Part shown: positions 52,594-61,340 of the stretch, piece after piece
How positions within the stretch are numbered: the first letter of the stretch is position 1
Layout of the letters: the number at the start of each line of letters is the position of its first letter
Assembly: GCA_014192545.1 (NCBI GenBank)
Contig: BJHL01000001.1
Location: forward strand, 763,106-827,105
Direction of reading: 5' to 3'
DNA: 64,000 nt
Source of the DNA: Phycisphaerae bacterium
GTDB taxonomy: Bacteria; Planctomycetota; Phycisphaerae; Phycisphaerales; UBA1924
The notes under the pieces: model-generated
Told to the model about the DNA's origin: nothing
The model's database searches: none
The model's input: the letters and a program-made list of their open reading frames with translations, nothing else
Made by a program: the position numbers and the translations under genes

Positions 52594-54723
52594 ATGCCTT
52601 TCTCATCGTTCGTTGCAACGTCTGTTTTTGCATTCACCCTCGCGTCGCAATCTCTCGCGCAAAGCTGCGATTTCGCTTGGCAACCTGGCCTCCCCGCACC
52701 AGGCCTACAAGGAATCGCGTCGACCGCAATCGCGTGGGACCCAGACGCCAACGGCCCGGCACCAACCGAATTCATCGTCGGCGGTGATCTCACCGACGCC
52801 GTCGACGTCCCGGTCCAAAACGTCGCGCGTTACAACCCCACGACCAAGATTTGGCAATCAATGGGCGCGCTCGGCAAGGTCGAGCGACTGCTCATCAACA
52901 ACAATAACTTGCTCTTTGCCGTCCAAACCGCGTGGCCCGATCCCACCAACGGCGCAATCAAACGCTGGGATGGCTCAGCATGGCAAACCTTCGCCCCATA
53001 CCGCGCCAAAGCAGTCTTCGGTCTAAACGGACGCCTCTTTGGCCTATCCGGCAACACCGTCCAAGAGTGGAATGGCTCCGCTTGGATCACTATCGGCACT
53101 CCCGTAGGCTCCATCCGTTCATTGGCCGTTGACAACTTTGGTCGCCTGTTAGTCGCCGGATCGCTCACTTCCGTAAACGGCGTCGCGATCAACGGCTTCG
53201 CTCTCTTCGACGGCACAACCTGGTCCGCGTTGCCCAACGGTCGCTTCAGCAGTACCACACACATTTCATGCTCACCCAACGGCACGCTTTATGCGACTGG
53301 CTCCGTGCAGATCGCAAGCTCCAACACCCAGCCGCGATTCGCACGTCTCGACGGCAACACTTGGACCGTCCTCGGCCCCTGGCCCGTTCCCGAAGACCCT
53401 CAGCTTCGTTACTCTCCCACCGGCGAAATCTTCGGCGTTGGCTATTACCAACTCAATCGCTGGACCGGTTCAGCGTGGGTCGTCGATCCAGGCGAAGACA
53501 TCGCCTTCGCACCAAACGGCGACTCGATGGTCATCAGAGCGACCAATCTTGTTGGTCCAAACCCGTACGTCGAGGTCGCCTTCCGTCGCGGCGGTGCTTA
53601 TCTCTCTCCAACAAACTACGACATTTCACCTCGCGTGCTTCAGTTCGCAAAACTACCCAACGGCAACCTCCTCGCCGCCGGCGACTTCCTCAAAATCGGT
53701 AACGCCGCCGCCCGCAATCTCGCCGAGTGGGACGGCACATCTTGGCGCGAGTTCGCCGGCGGAACCGACGGCCCCGTTACCCGCGTGTTCTTTTCCCCCA
53801 GCGGCAATCTCACAATCCAAGGCACATTCACGCGAGCCGGAGGCGTTCTCGTCAACGGCGTCGGCATCTGGGACGGCTCAGCATGGTCCACTATCGTTCA
53901 AAGTGCGACCGGTCTGTTTCGCGTCGAGTATGACTCCACTGGAGCAATTCACGCAGCCGCCACCATCAATCCCAACGGCTCCGACGGTGGCCTCTACCGA
54001 TACGAAAACGGCGTGTGGACGCAAGTAGGCGTTTATGCCGACTGGCTGACTCGACTGTCCGACGGTTCACTCGTCGGAGCTCGCCCCGGTCTCAACAACA
54101 CCACTCCCTCACGCTGGACTGGTTCACAGTGGGTAACCCTCGGCGCGTCAATCAGTTCTCCACCCATCGCTGGCTTCGCTCAACTCGCCGATGGTCGCAT
54201 CGTCACACTCGGCCAACCACCTCGCATCTTGATCAGTCAAACTTGGCAGCCTTTCGCACCCGGCGTTGCGACAGTCTTGCTCAGCGTCCTGCCAGACGGT
54301 CCAAATGGCAACGTCATGGTCGGTTCCTTCTACATCGACGGCCGACGCTTCAGCGTCGCTCGATACAACGGCTCGACATGGACCCCACTGGTCGAATACG
54401 CCGACATCACCCAAGCCGGCTTCGGTCGCTCCGGCGAACTTTTCGTCGCAGGCAACTTCACTGAGATTGACGGCCAACCCTCCTGGCGATTCGCCTCCTT
54501 CCTCCGCGATCCCGCCTGCCGCTGCGACTCCATCGACTTCAACAACAACGCCGTTTTCCCAGAAGACCAAGACGTCATCGACTTCTTCAACGTCCTCGCC
54601 GGCGGGCCTTGCAGCTCGGGCAACACCTGCAGCGACATCGATTTCAATAACAACACCGTTTTCCCCGAAGATCGCGACGTCATCGACTTTTTCACCGTCC
54701 TCGCCGGCGGCAATTGCCCCTGA
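52594..54723 (+). CDS. Secreted beta-propeller-like protein with two dockerin-like modules
   Basis: Protein of 709 residues. The signal peptide (VFAFTLASQSLAQ) is followed by about a dozen repeats in which a Trp-rich strand (WDGSAWQTF, WNGSAWITIG, WTGSAWVVD, WDGTSWREF, WDGSAWSTI) alternates with LxxGxLLVAGSL/NGVA-type strands. This is the layout of a delta-60/kelch-like propeller. The C-terminus has two modules DFNNNxVFPEDxDVIDFF ending LAGG-x-C. AAGGAGGGGG precedes ATG 52594, which decides the start over the longer frame. It is probably displayed outside the cell; the ligand is unknown. Confidence 0.85.
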   Translation: MPFSSFVATSVFAFTLASQSLAQSCDFAWQPGLPAPGLQGIASTAIAWDPDANGPAPTEFIVGGDLTDAVDVPVQNVARYNPTTKIWQSMGALGKVERLLINNNNLLFAVQTAWPDPTNGAIKRWDGSAWQTFAPYRAKAVFGLNGRLFGLSGNTVQEWNGSAWITIGTPVGSIRSLAVDNFGRLLVAGSLTSVNGVAINGFALFDGTTWSALPNGRFSSTTHISCSPNGTLYATGSVQIASSNTQPRFARLDGNTWTVLGPWPVPEDPQLRYSPTGEIFGVGYYQLNRWTGSAWVVDPGEDIAFAPNGDSMVIRATNLVGPNPYVEVAFRRGGAYLSPTNYDISPRVLQFAKLPNGNLLAAGDFLKIGNAAARNLAEWDGTSWREFAGGTDGPVTRVFFSPSGNLTIQGTFTRAGGVLVNGVGIWDGSAWSTIVQSATGLFRVEYDSTGAIHAAATINPNGSDGGLYRYENGVWTQVGVYADWLTRLSDGSLVGARPGLNNTTPSRWTGSQWVTLGASISSPPIAGFAQLADGRIVTLGQPPRILISQTWQPFAPGVATVLLSVLPDGPNGNVMVGSFYIDGRRFSVARYNGSTWTPLVEYADITQAGFGRSGELFVAGNFTEIDGQPSWRFASFLRDPACRCDSIDFNNNAVFPEDQDVIDFFNVLAGGPCSSGNTCSDIDFNNNTVFPEDRDVIDFFTVLAGGNCP

Positions 54724-54762
54724 CATCTTCGCCCCGCCAGCCGATCTACCATCCCGCCCACT

Positions 54763-54847
54763 GGAGCGGTGGCTGAGCGGTTGAAAGCACCCGACTTGAA
54801 ATCGGACAGGCCGAAAGGCCTCGGGGGTTCGAATCCCTCCCGCTCCG
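54763..54847 (+). tRNA. tRNA-Ser (anticodon UGA)
   Basis: Acceptor GGAGCGG pairs with CCGCTCC and the discriminator is G. The anticodon stem-loop is CCGAC-TTGAAAT-CGG with anticodon TGA. A long variable arm (GGCC-GAAA-GGCC) and the T arm GGGGTTCGAATCCC confirm a serine tRNA. CCA is not encoded. Confidence 0.95.
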
Positions 54848-54883
54848 TTGTCTTGAGCCTTTCTCGGCAACTCCATTTCAAGG

Positions 54884-56104
54884 ATGAACCGCCGCATGTC
54901 CCTCGCGCATCGCTGCACCTCCCTCATCCTTCTGCTCGCCGCACTCCTCCTCCCCGCCTGCCGCGGCACCCAGCGCCCCACGCGCGACACCGCCCAACTC
55001 CTCGAAATCCGCGAGAAAACCCGCGAAACCTACCACGCCGTCACCCGCGAACGTTTCCTCGCCGTACTCCAACGCACCCACGCTCAGCTCGAAGCCTACA
55101 AAGCCGGCAACCTCCCCGCACCGCCCACCATCGACGTCCTCGCCATCTCTGGCGGCGGCGACTGGGGCGCATTCGGTGCCGGCTTCCTCAAAGGCTGGCG
55201 CTCTATCGACCCCGCTAACCCGCTCGCCCTCCCCGAGTTTGATGCTGTCACAGGCGTCAGCACCGGCGCACTCATCGCCCCCTTCGCCTTCCTAGGCGAC
55301 CAAGCCGCCCTCGACAAAATCGAATTCCTCTACCGCCACCCCCAGCGCGACTGGATGCGCGACCGCGGCCTCTTCTTCTTCCTGCCCCACAACATCTCCT
55401 TCGCCACCATCCCAGGCCTCGAACGCGACCTGAAACAAAGCGTCGATCTCGCCTTCGCCCAGCGCATCGTCGACGAAGGAAATTCAGGCCGCATCCTCAC
55501 CGTCAACACCACCAATCTCGACGACGCCAGCCCCCGCGTCTTCAGCCTCGTCATCGAAGCCCGCCGCGCTGTCAAAGACCGCGACATGTCGCGCCTCCAC
55601 AACATCATCCTCGCCTCCGCAGGCATCCCAGGCGCATTCCCCTACCGCGACATCGACGGCACCATGTACGTCGATGGCGGAGTCACCGCCAACATCATCT
55701 ACGGCGGCCGCCTCCGCAGCGACGAGTCCATCCCGGCCCTCTGGCAGCAGCTCTATCCAAACGACCCCATCCCACCCATTCGTTACTGGGTCCTCTTCAA
55801 CAACAAACTGCGCACGCTCCCCAAAATCGTCCCCGCCCGCTGGCCCACCATCGTCACCCGCTCCATCGAAACCTCGATCCGCTCCAGCACCCTCACATCC
55901 ATCCGCCATCTCTACGCCATGGCCGAAGTCTTCCGCCTCAAATACAACGCCAACGTCGAAGTCCGCGTCGCCGCCATCCCCGACGACTGGTCCCCACCCG
56001 CCGAAGGCGACTTCAACACCAAAACCATGAACGCCCTCGTCGACCTCGGCGAACAACTCGGCAGCAAACCCGAAACCTGGCTGACCGACATCGACGACTA
56101 CTAG
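54884..56104 (+). CDS. Patatin-like phospholipase lipoprotein
   Basis: Predicted lipoprotein of 406 residues (lipobox LLPAC). The patatin domain has the oxyanion-hole motif SGGGDWGAFGAGFL, the nucleophile elbow GVSTG and the catalytic Asp in YVDGGVTANI, so the Ser-Asp dyad is intact. Strand and helix order (LTVNTTNLDDASPRVFSL, NIILASAGIPGAFPYRDIDG) is as in bacterial patatins. A second ATG at 54896 (MSLAHR) is an alternative start. It probably hydrolyses phospholipids or other acyl esters at the cell envelope. Confidence 0.9.
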   Translation: MNRRMSLAHRCTSLILLLAALLLPACRGTQRPTRDTAQLLEIREKTRETYHAVTRERFLAVLQRTHAQLEAYKAGNLPAPPTIDVLAISGGGDWGAFGAGFLKGWRSIDPANPLALPEFDAVTGVSTGALIAPFAFLGDQAALDKIEFLYRHPQRDWMRDRGLFFFLPHNISFATIPGLERDLKQSVDLAFAQRIVDEGNSGRILTVNTTNLDDASPRVFSLVIEARRAVKDRDMSRLHNIILASAGIPGAFPYRDIDGTMYVDGGVTANIIYGGRLRSDESIPALWQQLYPNDPIPPIRYWVLFNNKLRTLPKIVPARWPTIVTRSIETSIRSSTLTSIRHLYAMAEVFRLKYNANVEVRVAAIPDDWSPPAEGDFNTKTMNALVDLGEQLGSKPETWLTDIDDY

Positions 56105-56183
56105 TCGACTATGAGTCCCATTCCCGCAGCACCTCTTCGCACCCCTACGCCCCCTCCAGCATCCAACTCACAAAGGACCACCC

Positions 56184-56645
56184 ATGCCCCGCATCGATCT
56201 CCCCGCCGCCACCCGCAACAAAATCGCCCCGCTCCTCACCGCCCGCCTCGCCGACGCGATCGACATGCAAGCTCGCGCCAAGCACGCCCACTGGAACATC
56301 ACAGGCTCCAACTTCATCGCCCTGCACGAACTCTTCGATAAAGTCGCCGACCACGCCGAAAATGCCGCCGACGAAATCGCCGAACGCACCCGCGCCCTAG
56401 GCCACGACGCCCAAGGCCTCCTCCCCCACGCCGCCAAAACCACCTCGCTCCCCACCTACAAAGCCAAAACCGGCGAAGACCACCTCCCCGCCCTCGCCGA
56501 CTCCCTCGCCGCCTTCGGCAAACTCCTCCGCGCCGCCAGCGACACCGCCGACGAACTCGACGACGCCAACACCGCCGACCTCTTCACCGCACTGTCACGC
56601 GAAAACGACAAACTGCTGTGGTTCCTCGAGAGCCACGAGTCGTAA
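56184..56645 (+). CDS. dps: Dps-family ferritin-like protein
   Basis: DNA-protection mini-ferritin of 153 residues. The ferroxidase ligands are in QARAKHAHWNITGSNFIALHELFDKVADHAENAADEIAERT: His and Asp of one helix and Glu/Asp of the next, as in Dps. The N-terminal tail has few Lys residues, so direct DNA binding is uncertain. AAAGGA precedes ATG 56184. It would oxidise and store iron and detoxify hydrogen peroxide. Confidence 0.92.
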   Translation: MPRIDLPAATRNKIAPLLTARLADAIDMQARAKHAHWNITGSNFIALHELFDKVADHAENAADEIAERTRALGHDAQGLLPHAAKTTSLPTYKAKTGEDHLPALADSLAAFGKLLRAASDTADELDDANTADLFTALSRENDKLLWFLESHES

Positions 56646-56691
56646 CGCGTTCGTGCGTCGTACACGAGCGACTGCTTTGTATCGACCGACA

Positions 56692-56723
56692 ACTCACCCA
56701 CTCACCCCTTCACCTGCTCACCC
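56692..56723. repeat. 8-base-periodic array (four units), left of the NDUFA9-like gene
   Basis: Units are ACTCACCC, ACTCACCC, CTTCACCT, GCTCACCC. A matching array lies at 57777-57808, so the two flank one gene. Confidence 0.75.
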
Positions 56724-56735
56724 TCTAGTTCATCC

Positions 56736-57728
56736 TCACCCCGCATACCCCACATACGTCTTCTTGAACCCCACAAACTCCATCCCCAACTCCTCCCGCG
56801 TCTTCCTCATATCCGCCACGCTGTCTTCCGCTCCCATCTTCGCCATCCCCGCATCAAACGGCAGGAACTGCCCTAGCCCAATCAGCCCCGCCGCTTGCGC
56901 CTGAATCGCCGCAATCCACGACGGAATTCCAAACGGCTGCAATGGCAACGAGCCAGGCGTGTTCTCTTTCATAAACGTCAACATCGCCGGCCACGTCATC
57001 ACGTCCGCCCCGCACAAGTTGTACGTCTCGCCCACCGTCTGTTCGTTCTTGAGCGCACGCACAAACGCCGCGCACACATCTTCGACCGCCACCGGCGCAA
57101 TCCGCGGATCGCGCGGATTCACATCCCCCAGCGGAATGCGCTGCTCGAGCGCACCACCCTGAAAATACGGCAAAAAGAAGTAAGGCTGCGCCTCACCCTT
57201 CAGCCAGTCCTGCGCCTGCTGCACAAACTCGCCGTCTTTGCCATGAATCAAGCTGGGCCGAAAAATCGTCCAATCCAGCCCGCTTCGCCGCACAATCTGC
57301 TCGCCTTCAAACTTGCTGTGCTGATATTCCGCCACACCCACATCGCGTGCCCCCACCGCACTCATCTGCAAGTACCGCTTCACGCCCACCTTCTCGCATG
57401 CCGTCACCAGCACGCGCGTCGCATCCACATGCATCCGCTGAAACGTCTGCCCCTTGCGCTTCACTTCGCGAATAATCCCCACCAGGTTCACGCACGCCTG
57501 CGTCCCCTGCAAAAGCTCTTCCACGCTGCGAATATCCGTCACATCCCCAACCACCAGTTGCAGCTTCCCCGCCGCCCCAGGCAGCACCTGCCGGGCCTTC
57601 TCCCGGTCGCGCACCAGCCCGCGCACGTTGTACCCCGCCGCCAGCAGCGCGCGAACCATGTTCCGCCCAACAAACCCGCTCGCACCAGTGACCGCAACCG
57701 TGACTGCACCCGTAGTAATCATCGTCAT
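56736..57728 (-). CDS. NAD(P)-binding protein, NDUFA9/atypical SDR-like
   Basis: Atypical short-chain reductase of 330 residues. The Rossmann motif is VAVTGASGFVGRNMVRALLAAGYNVRGLVRD; VVGDVTDIRSVEELLQG, VNLVGIIREVKRKGQTF, YLQMSAVGARDVGVAEYQHSKFEGE (YxxxK-like) and DWTIFRPSLIHG follow. This is the pattern of the complex I subunit NDUFA9 group and related oxidoreductases that bind NADPH. The start is ATG 57728, with two ATG codons close together. No complex I genes adjoin it. Confidence 0.88.
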   Translation of the reverse strand: MTMITTGAVTVAVTGASGFVGRNMVRALLAAGYNVRGLVRDREKARQVLPGAAGKLQLVVGDVTDIRSVEELLQGTQACVNLVGIIREVKRKGQTFQRMHVDATRVLVTACEKVGVKRYLQMSAVGARDVGVAEYQHSKFEGEQIVRRSGLDWTIFRPSLIHGKDGEFVQQAQDWLKGEAQPYFFLPYFQGGALEQRIPLGDVNPRDPRIAPVAVEDVCAAFVRALKNEQTVGETYNLCGADVMTWPAMLTFMKENTPGSLPLQPFGIPSWIAAIQAQAAGLIGLGQFLPFDAGMAKMGAEDSVADMRKTREELGMEFVGFKKTYVGYAG

Positions 57729-57776
57729 AGGTCCGACTTTATGCGTCACGCCACCCGTCGCATAGTCGCACCGCCC

Positions 57777-57808
57777 CCTCACCCGCTCACCCGCTCACCC
57801 CTTCACAC
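57777..57808. repeat. 8-base-periodic array (four units), right of the NDUFA9-like gene
   Basis: Units are CCTCACCC, GCTCACCC, GCTCACCC, CTTCACAC, in the same orientation as 56692-56723. The array lies between this gene and the SAM riboswitch. Confidence 0.75.
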
Positions 57809-57861
57809 AATCTCATAACTCCCGCCCTTGACCCGCCCCCATCCCCTCCCCTAGCCTTCCC

Positions 57862-57980
57862 TTGCATCCAGAGCGTCAGGAATCTCTCCTGACCGGCAAC
57901 CGAGCTGACTCCCGCGTCCCAACGCAGGAGCAATACCAGTCGCGGTGCCGAGCGTTGTCCGGGAAGGACAGGCGATGCGG
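57862..57980 (+). promoter_or_regulatory. SAM-I-clan riboswitch
   Basis: Features match SAM-I/SAM-IV aptamers. P1 is TTGCATC (57862-57868) with GATGCGG (57974-57980). After P1 comes AGAG. P2 is GTCAGG/CCTGAC (57875-57893), then the signature CGGCAACC. P3 runs from ACCG to CGGT with internal pairing, then comes GGTGCC. The P4-like hairpin is TGTCC/GGACA (57956-57970). Loop P2 (CTC) can pair with GAG after P3 as a pseudoknot. P2 lacks room for the SAM-I kink-turn. It precedes the methionine gene at 58090, the expected kind of target. Confidence 0.82.
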
Positions 57981-58045
57981 CGAAGTCTGCGTGTGGTCTC
58001 CACACCGAAACTTCGCAAAATGCCTCGGAATCCGCGTGAGATTCC
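57980..58045 (+). promoter_or_regulatory. Putative riboswitch expression platform
   Basis: GCGAAGT (57980-57986) pairs with ACTTCGC (58010-58016) around an inner GTGTGG/CCACAC hairpin, abutting P1. A second hairpin GGAATC/GATTCC covers 58027-58045. No T-run follows, so translational control is more likely than termination. Confidence 0.55.
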
Positions 58046-58089
58046 ACTCCTTCCCAAACGCACCTCGTGGTATGCTGTGGAGTTTCCCC

Positions 58090-59505
58090 ATGGCCGCTCG
58101 TCGCGTTTCATCCCCCGTCCTCGCCGCTCAGTCCCCCGCGTCCCAGGCCGCTGCCCATCGCGCCGAGCCCAGGCGCACCGAACCCAGTCGAACTCTTCAA
58201 CCCGGCATCGCCACCCTCGCCATCCGCGGCGGCCGCTCCGCCTGCCCCGCCACCGGCGCACTCATCTCCCCCATCGTCCAAAGCACCACCTATCTGCACG
58301 AAGCTGTCGGCACCCACAAAGGCCACACCTACAGCCGCGCCAGCAACCCCACCGTCACCGCTCTCGAAGACGCCCTCGCCTCGCTTGAGTCCAATCCCAA
58401 ATCCAATCCAGACTCGCAGGCCCACACCACCGCCTTCGCCACAGGCATGGCCGCCATCAGCGCCCTCTTCCTGAGCGTGCTCAAAGCCGGCGACCACGCC
58501 ATCTTGGGCAGCGTCCTCTACGGCGGCACCGTTCGCCTCGTCGAGCAAATCCTCCGCCCGCTCAACATCAACGTGACCTTCGTTGACACCCGCGAAGCGC
58601 GCAACGTCGAACGCGCCATCACCCGCCGCACCAAACTCGTCTTCATCGAAACCCCCGCCAACCCCACGCTCATCCTGACCGACGTCGCCGCCATCGCGCG
58701 CATCACCCGCGCCAAGAAAATCCTCCTCGCCGTCGACAACACCTTCCTCACGCCCGTCATCCTCCGCCCGCTCGATCTCGGCGCCGACATCAGCGTCTAC
58801 TCCACCACCAAATACATCGAAGGCCACAACGTCACCGTGGGCGGCGCACTCACCACCGCCGACGCAGTACTCAGCGATCGTTTCCGCCTCATCCGCAAAA
58901 CCGTCGGCAGCATCCAAGCCCCCTTCGAAGCCTGGCTCACGCTCAAAGGTCTCAAAACCCTGCCGCTTCGCCTGCGCCAACACTGCGAAAATGCCCAGCA
59001 AATCGCCGAATTTCTCGAAGCTCACCCCGCCGTCTCTCACGTCTGGTACCCAGGCCTCAAGAGCTTCGCCCAGCACGACCTCGCCCTGCGCCAGCACGCA
59101 CCGTCGAGCAAAACGAGCAAGCCCCTCCACGGCGGCATCATCGCCTTCGAAGTTCGCGGCGGCCTCCAAGCCGGCACCAAACTCATGAACGCCGTGCGTC
59201 TGTGCAGCCTCGCCGAAAATCTCGGCGCAACCGAAACGCTCATCACTCACCCCGTGACGATGACCCACGGCGCAGTGCCCAAAGCCCAGCGCGATGCCAC
59301 CGGCATCACCGATGGCCTCATTCGCCTCAGCGCAGGCCTCGAAGACGCCGCCGACATCATCGCCGATCTCGCACAAGCCCTCGAAATTTCGCAAGCCCCC
59401 GCTCGCACCGTGACAGCACGCACGACGATGCGCACCACGCGCGCCCTCACGACGACGACGCGCCGCGCGCGCACACACACTCCTCCCATTCCCGCCGTCG
59501 CCTGA
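58090..59505 (+). CDS. Cystathionine gamma-synthase family PLP enzyme
   Basis: Transsulfuration-type enzyme of 471 residues. TYSRASNPTVTALEDALASLE, AFATGMAAISALFLSVLKAGDHAI, YGGTVRLV, KLVFIETPANPTL, VDNTFLTPVILRPLDLGADI and the PLP-lysine motif YSTTKYIEGHNVTVGG are all present, followed by SLGATE-like LAENLGATETLITHP and RLSAGLED. It could be cystathionine gamma-synthase or O-acylhomoserine sulfhydrylase. GGAG lies 7 bases before ATG 58090; ATG 58072 is an in-frame alternative. N- and C-terminal extensions (about 35 and 40 residues, the latter Thr/Arg-rich) look disordered. It is under the SAM riboswitch. Confidence 0.9.
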   Translation: MAARRVSSPVLAAQSPASQAAAHRAEPRRTEPSRTLQPGIATLAIRGGRSACPATGALISPIVQSTTYLHEAVGTHKGHTYSRASNPTVTALEDALASLESNPKSNPDSQAHTTAFATGMAAISALFLSVLKAGDHAILGSVLYGGTVRLVEQILRPLNINVTFVDTREARNVERAITRRTKLVFIETPANPTLILTDVAAIARITRAKKILLAVDNTFLTPVILRPLDLGADISVYSTTKYIEGHNVTVGGALTTADAVLSDRFRLIRKTVGSIQAPFEAWLTLKGLKTLPLRLRQHCENAQQIAEFLEAHPAVSHVWYPGLKSFAQHDLALRQHAPSSKTSKPLHGGIIAFEVRGGLQAGTKLMNAVRLCSLAENLGATETLITHPVTMTHGAVPKAQRDATGITDGLIRLSAGLEDAADIIADLAQALEISQAPARTVTARTTMRTTRALTTTTRRARTHTPPIPAVA

Positions 59506-59633
59506 TTCGCCCCCACATTCCGTGCCGGCGAGTCTCACCACCAAATCACCGTGAGTTCCGTCGCCGTGCTGTCCCGCGCACTCGGCATTCCCCATCACTC
59601 CGCGCGCTGTGCGCTTCACAAATCGAGAATCCC

Positions 59634-61328
59634 ATGTCCTGCATCGTCCTCAAATTCGGCTCGTCGATCCTCCCCGATCAATCCCACCTGCCCCACGCCA
59701 TCCACGAAATCTATCGCCACGTGCGCGAAGGCCGCAAGGTCGTCGCCGTCGTCAGCGCATTCGCAGGCGAAACTGATCGCCTGCTCGCCAAAGCCAAAAG
59801 TTTCGGCGATTCCCCCGATCAGCACGCCATCGCCGCCCTCGCCGCCACAGGCGAAGCTCACGCCGCCGCGCTGCTCACCCTCGCCCTCGACCGCGCAGGC
59901 GTCCCCGCCAACTGCGTCGATCCCGGCGCCATTGCACTGCGCACCCACGGCGCACCCCTCGACAGCGATCCCATCTCCATCCACACCAGCGCAATCGAGC
60001 GACTGCTCGCCGATAAATCCGTGCTCGTCGTTCCCGGTTTCATCGGCCGCGATCATCTCAATCGCGCCGCGCTGCTGGGCCGAGGCGGCAGCGACTTCAG
60101 CGCACTCTACATCGCCGCCGCGCTCAAGTGTCCATGCGTGCTGCTCAAAGATGTTGACGCGATCTACAACGCCGACCCCGCCGTCAATCACAACGCCAGT
60201 CGCTTCACCAAGGCAAACTACGACGATGTTCTCGGCTTGCCCGAAGGCATCGTGCAGCACAAAGCCGTGCGCTTCGCCAAGCAGCACAACGTCCCGCTGC
60301 ACATCGGCGCAATCGGCAAGCCCATCGGCACCATCATCGCCAATCATGCAGCGCAGCTCGGCCAACGCGCCAACGAAAATCAATCGCGCCCGCTGCGCCT
60401 CGCGCTGCTGGGTCTTGGCACAGTTGGCAAAGGCGTCTACGAGCACGCACTCGCCCTGCCGCACTTGTTCAGTGTGAACGCCATCGCCGTGCGCGATGCA
60501 AAAAAGCACGACATTCCGCCGCACTTGCTGGCCGCAGATGCCATCAGTGCAGCAAAAAACGACGTCGACATCGTCGTCGAAACCCTCGGCGGCTTGCACC
60601 CGGCGCGCGAAGCGATTCTCGCCGCCCTCGAACGCGGCACACATGTCGTCACCGCCAACAAGGCCGTCGTCTCGCGATTCGGCGATGAATTCGCCGCTGT
60701 CTGCAATCGCACCGGCGCAAAGCTGCTCTGCGGCGCAGCCGTTGGCGGCGCAGTGCCCATGCTTGAAGTACTCGCCGGGCGCGACATCACGAAAATCGAA
60801 GCAGTCATCAACGGCACAACCAACTTCATTCTCGATCGCTTGCGCGAAGGCGTGCCGTTCGCGCAGGCCGTCGCCAAAGCGCAGGCCGCGGGCTTTGCCG
60901 AGGCTGATCCGAGCGCAGACCTTGACGGCATCGATGCCGCACACAAGTTGATTCTGCTCGCGCAGCGTGTGCTGCGTGTGCCGCTGTCGCTGGATGACAT
61001 TGATCGCACCGGCATTCGCAAGCTCGATGTCGCCGATGCGCAGCAAGCCGCGAGCGAAGGCAAGGCCATCCGCCTGGTCGCGTCGCTCGCGCGAGATGGC
61101 TCGAAAGTGCGTGCAGCAATCGCCCCGCGCGTGCTGGATGAATCCCATCCGCTCGCGCAAGCCAAAGACGAACACAACTGTTTGATTGCCCAGCTCGCAA
61201 CGGGCGAAGAGATCACGATCAAAGGCCGCGGCGCGGGGCGGTGGCCCACGGCGCAGGCGGTATTGGGAGATTTGTTCCAACTCGCACACACACAACACGC
61301 GGCACGAGCGGTGCACGTGAGCAACTGA
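59634..61328 (+). CDS. Aspartokinase-homoserine dehydrogenase fusion without ACT domains
   Basis: Protein of 564 residues. The kinase part (1 to about 245) has VLKFGSSILPD (for KFGGTS), VVSAFAGETDRLL, GRGGSDFSALYIAAAL and LLKDVDAIYNADP. The dehydrogenase part (from about 254) has LRLALLGLGTVGKGVYEH, VETLGGLHPAREAILAALERG, THVVTANKAVVS, INGTTNFILDRLREG and GFAEADPSADLDGIDAAHKL. The two are joined directly, with no room for the ACT regulatory domains found in ThrA or MetL and usual in free aspartokinases. The KFGS in place of KFGG and the short kinase make its activity worth checking. It lies 128 bases after the transsulfuration gene and 12 bases before asd. Confidence 0.92.
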   Translation: MSCIVLKFGSSILPDQSHLPHAIHEIYRHVREGRKVVAVVSAFAGETDRLLAKAKSFGDSPDQHAIAALAATGEAHAAALLTLALDRAGVPANCVDPGAIALRTHGAPLDSDPISIHTSAIERLLADKSVLVVPGFIGRDHLNRAALLGRGGSDFSALYIAAALKCPCVLLKDVDAIYNADPAVNHNASRFTKANYDDVLGLPEGIVQHKAVRFAKQHNVPLHIGAIGKPIGTIIANHAAQLGQRANENQSRPLRLALLGLGTVGKGVYEHALALPHLFSVNAIAVRDAKKHDIPPHLLAADAISAAKNDVDIVVETLGGLHPAREAILAALERGTHVVTANKAVVSRFGDEFAAVCNRTGAKLLCGAAVGGAVPMLEVLAGRDITKIEAVINGTTNFILDRLREGVPFAQAVAKAQAAGFAEADPSADLDGIDAAHKLILLAQRVLRVPLSLDDIDRTGIRKLDVADAQQAASEGKAIRLVASLARDGSKVRAAIAPRVLDESHPLAQAKDEHNCLIAQLATGEEITIKGRGAGRWPTAQAVLGDLFQLAHTQHAARAVHVSN

Positions 61329-61340
61329 AAGGAAACAGCC

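Noticed and set aside
60400..61300. Replication origin at the skew change
   Set aside because: There is no dnaA gene, no cluster of DnaA boxes and no AT-rich unwinding region; the change falls inside a coding sequence.
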